Source of the DNA: Thermocatellispora tengchongensis
Lineage (GTDB): Bacteria; Actinomycetota; Actinomycetes; Streptosporangiales; Streptosporangiaceae
DNA length: 55,294 nucleotides
Direction: 5' to 3'
Assembly (NCBI RefSeq): GCF_014202315.1
Contig: NZ_JACHGN010000010.1
Coordinates: 377,309 to 432,602, forward strand
Each line of letters opens with the position of its first letter. Within the stretch, counting starts at the first letter, position 1. Positions 53,729 through 55,294 of the stretch are shown one piece after another. The position numbers and the translations under genes were made by a program. The notes beneath the pieces are model-generated. The model worked only from the letters and a program-made list of their open reading frames with translations. It searched no databases and was not told where the DNA came from.

Positions 53729-54184
53729 TCAGGGCCCGTACGAGTGGGGCCGGGGCCGGTGGTGCCGGTGGTGATGGTGGTGCGCGAACCCGATCACCAT
53801 GATCGCCAGCCATGCGAAGAACAGCACCTTCAGCACGCCGAACCCGGCGAACAGCGCGATCACCGCGATGACGGCCACGATCGGCCCCGGGTGCGGCCCG
53901 TGCCCGCGCCCGCGGAACGGCGGCGGCCCGCCGGGCCGCCACCCGTGGTGATGGTGGTGGCGGCGCGCTCGCTCCGGCAGGGCGGGGGCGCGGGACTCGT
54001 GCGGCTCGGGCAGATCTTCCGCGATCTTGGCGAGCTCGCCCCTGGTGCGGGAGGCGAGCGTCAGGTCCAGACGCTCTTCGAGCTCTTCGAGGGTCAGGCG
54101 GCCCTGCGCGTAGTGCTCGCGCAGGGCGCCCATCATCGCGTCGCGCTCCGCGTCACCGATGCGGAGATCATCACGAGCGGTCAT
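53729..54184 (-). CDS. DUF1707 protein with His tracts and membrane segment
   Basis: A 151-residue protein. Residues 1-60 form the DUF1707 (SHOCT-like) domain: DLRIGDAERDAMMGALREHYAQGRLTLEELEERLDLTLAS. A linker with five successive His follows (about 77-81), then hydrophobic helices (IVAVIAVIALFAGFGVL and FFAWLAIMVIGF), then another His tract (HHHHHRHH) to the end. The family is often paired with regulators or envelope genes. ATG follows GAGGAG. It lies five bases downstream of the PadR gene, in an operon. It could bind metal via the His tracts, which is a guess. Confidence 0.88.
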   Translation of the reverse strand: MTARDDLRIGDAERDAMMGALREHYAQGRLTLEELEERLDLTLASRTRGELAKIAEDLPEPHESRAPALPERARRHHHHHGWRPGGPPPFRGRGHGPHPGPIVAVIAVIALFAGFGVLKVLFFAWLAIMVIGFAHHHHHRHHRPRPHSYGP

Positions 54185-54189
54185 GGAGG

Positions 54190-54948
54190 TCACTCCTCGG
54201 CGGGGTCGCCATCGGCCAGGATCTGGTACAGCTTGCGGCGGGTCTCCACTAGAGTCTGCCTCGCCTGGCGGATCTGCGCGTCGGTGCCGGTCTGCAGAAT
54301 CTGCACCATCGCGAACGCCGACTGCCGCGCGAGGTCCATCAGCTCCCAGGTGTTGTCGTCGACGTCGGGCGTCATGTCCTCCCACGGGGCGCGCACCTCG
54401 TCGGCGTGCGCCTCGACGTACGCCCGGCCGGCCTCGGTGAGCTGGAAGGTCTTGCGTCCCTCGCTCTCCTCCGCCCGCACCAGGCCCTCGTCGGTGAGCT
54501 GCTGCAGCGCCGGGTAGACCGCCCCCGGGCTCGGCTTCCAGCCGCCCTGGCTGCGCTCGGCGATCTCCTGGATGATCTGGTAGCCGTTGCGCGGCTCCTC
54601 GGCGAGCAGCGCCAGGATCGCGGCCCGGACGTCACCGCGCTTCGCCTTGCGCGCACGCCCGCCGCCCCGGCCCCCGTGCCAGCCCGGCCCGCCGAAGAAC
54701 CCCCGCCCGAAGTCGAACGGGAACGGCCCCCGCATCCCGCGAGGCCCCCGCGGCCGGTGCTCGTGCGGCCCCCGCCGCCGCTCCCCGAACGGCTCGTCCT
54801 CCGGCCCCCGCCCCGGCCCGCCCCCCTGCTGCCAGGCGGCGGCCATCGACCGCAACGCCTCCACGGCGGCCCGCCGCACCTCACGCTTGATCTCGTGATG
54901 CGCATGCCGCCCGGGCCACGGGCCGCCCATCGCATGTACGTGTGTCAT
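54190..54948 (-). CDS. PadR family transcriptional regulator
   Basis: A 252-residue repressor-type protein. The N-terminal ~100 residues are Gly/Arg/Pro/His-rich (GRGFFGGPGWHGGRGGGRAR), unusual but known in actinobacterial PadRs. The winged helix follows: DVRAAILALLAEEPRNGYQIIQEIAERS, WKPSPGAVYPALQQLTDEGLV and KTFQLTEAGRAYV, and a helical C-terminal dimerisation domain closes the protein. It probably represses its own promoter, since palindromes overlap its -10 and leader. It heads a two-gene operon with DUF1707. The start has a weak ribosome site (GGGGA); a later Met (before GGPWPG) is possible. Confidence 0.92.
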   Translation of the reverse strand: MTHVHAMGGPWPGRHAHHEIKREVRRAAVEALRSMAAAWQQGGGPGRGPEDEPFGERRRGPHEHRPRGPRGMRGPFPFDFGRGFFGGPGWHGGRGGGRARKAKRGDVRAAILALLAEEPRNGYQIIQEIAERSQGGWKPSPGAVYPALQQLTDEGLVRAEESEGRKTFQLTEAGRAYVEAHADEVRAPWEDMTPDVDDNTWELMDLARQSAFAMVQILQTGTDAQIRQARQTLVETRRKLYQILADGDPAEE

Positions 54949-54971
54949 CGTCAGGTCCCCCTGTCGTCCAG

Positions 54972-54990
54972 GCGATCGACCGTCGATCGC
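54972..54990. promoter_or_regulatory. 19-bp palindromic operator in padR leader
   Basis: GCGATCGACCGTCGATCGC is a perfect 9-1-9 inverted repeat lying 24-42 bases before the padR start codon. It is probably downstream of the transcription start, where bound repressor would block transcription. Confidence 0.55.
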
Positions 54991-55003
54991 TCTCGATGCC
55001 TCA

Positions 55004-55032
55004 ACGATATATCGCTACTATTCTGTTTGCAA
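55004..55032 (-). promoter_or_regulatory. padR promoter with overlapping palindrome
   Basis: Reading toward padR: -35 TTGCAA (55027-55032), a 17-base spacer and -10 TATCGT (55004-55009). The perfect ten-base palindrome CGATATATCG (55005-55014) covers the -10 element, the expected place for an autoregulatory PadR site. Confidence 0.65.
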
Positions 55033-55294
55033 CCCCATGACCCCTTCCCTCCCGACGTGAGCCAGATCACTGGATTTGATGGGAAGAAGGGGAACAACCC
55101 CTGAGACCTCCGCGTTATCCCAGACATAGACGGGGTCGTTCCCGCTTCGGAAGGGCTGGGGGGTGCTTTCGAAGCCGGAGGACGATCCCGTCTGTGTTTA
55201 TGGCCCGTGCTCCGCACGGGCGGGCTTGGGCGCCCTGCAGGGTCGCGTCTTCCCTCGTCGCTCCGGTCGCTTCGCTCCCTGCGCTCCTCCTCCA
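55033..55294. other. Right-edge intergenic region
   Basis: Apart from the large hairpin region (55124-55221) no gene is supported. After the hairpins are the palindrome CCCTGCAGGG near 55234 and a low-complexity TCGCTCCGGTCGCTTCGCTCC stretch. A minus-strand open frame here spans the hairpin and the padR promoter, so it is not credited. Confidence 0.45.
55124..55221 (+). ncRNA. Candidate structured RNA, long hairpin plus short hairpin
   Basis: The arms 55124-55153 and 55166-55197 can form 30 base pairs with only two one-base bulges (C55176, A55179) and a 12-base G-rich loop. Four of the pairs are G-T in the plus strand, which are tolerated as G-U in a plus-strand RNA but would be A-C mismatches in a minus-strand RNA. 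A second perfect hairpin, GCCCGTGC-TCC-GCACGGGC (55203-55221), follows six bases later. It could be a leader element of a gene beyond the right edge, a small RNA with its terminator, or a mobile palindromic repeat. No known RNA family was recognised. Confidence 0.45.

Noticed and set aside
55124-55197. 6C-type small RNA on the minus strand
   Set aside because: The minus strand does have six C in the loop, but four stem pairs would be A-C mismatches there, and only one such loop exists, while 6C RNAs have two.
54951-55217. 88-residue minus-strand frame at the right edge
   Set aside because: It covers the padR promoter, its operators and the long hairpin, and has no domain.
1-55294. tRNA, rRNA, insertion sequence or prophage genes
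   Set aside because: No tRNA-like cloverleaf with GTTCGA arm outside coding genes, no transposase, integrase or phage structural motif was found on either strand.

Overview
This is a very GC-rich, gene-dense piece of a chromosome from a filamentous-type actinomycete. The families present point there: the septation protein SepH; the actinobacterial families DUF3710, DUF3159, DUF4193, DUF4235 and DUF1707; a paired TrkA system; a lytic transglycosylase; F420-type LLM oxidoreductase; and an AfsR-type regulator. Many GTG starts, ATGA/GTGA stop-start overlaps and probable leaderless genes fit this. The order sepH, ferrochelatase, S9 peptidase/inositol phosphatase, two-component system, DUF4193, dut, DUF3710, OB-fold, DUF3159, TrkA/TrkA, APC permease, TrmA-type methyltransferase matches, from memory, a conserved actinobacterial neighbourhood (around sepH-cutRS-dut in Streptomyces, around dut-ceoBC in Mycobacterium). 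A member of Streptosporangiales is my best guess, but that rests on recall only. No IS element, prophage, CRISPR array, rRNA or tRNA was found.

Layout. 1-7.1 kb: epimerase, SulP transporter-carbonic anhydrase fusion, a proline/alanine-rich membrane-anchored protein and a PEBP-like lipoprotein, all on the minus strand. 7.2-13.5 kb: a giant AfsR-like regulator facing a DrrAB-type ABC exporter. 13.7-16.6 kb: two bacterial-PH membrane proteins and a TPR-like protein. 16.5-21.2 kb (minus): sepH, an aldonolactone-type oxidase and an MFS transporter. 21.4-26.5 kb: lytic transglycosylase, ferrochelatase, S9 peptidase and inositol phosphatase. 26.6-32.9 kb: small protein, two-component system, DUF4193, EcsC-like protein, trehalose-phosphate synthase and DUF4235. 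33-38.3 kb: an archaeal-type valyl-tRNA synthetase with an apparent frameshift, an AI-2E family transporter with a mutated tail, a second-looking L34 ribosomal protein gene and about 0.9 kb of repeat-rich non-coding DNA. 38.3-45.8 kb: the conserved dut-DUF3710-OB-DUF3159 / TrkA-TrkA / APC / methyltransferase block. 45.8-55.3 kb: chitinase-like membrane protein, LLM oxidoreductase, the Hen1-Pnkp RNA-repair pair, a sugar transporter, a PadR-DUF1707 operon and a strongly structured intergenic element.

The most unusual features are the L34-like gene at 37288-37425, which overlaps by four bases the end of a tail frame of the preceding AI-2E gene that now carries a TAG stop; the apparent one-base deletion in valS; phase-preserving minisatellites in four separate genes; a near-perfect 30-pair hairpin near the right edge whose wobble pairs indicate a plus-strand RNA; and several convincing operator-like palindromes or direct repeats (upstream of sepH, the response regulator and padR).
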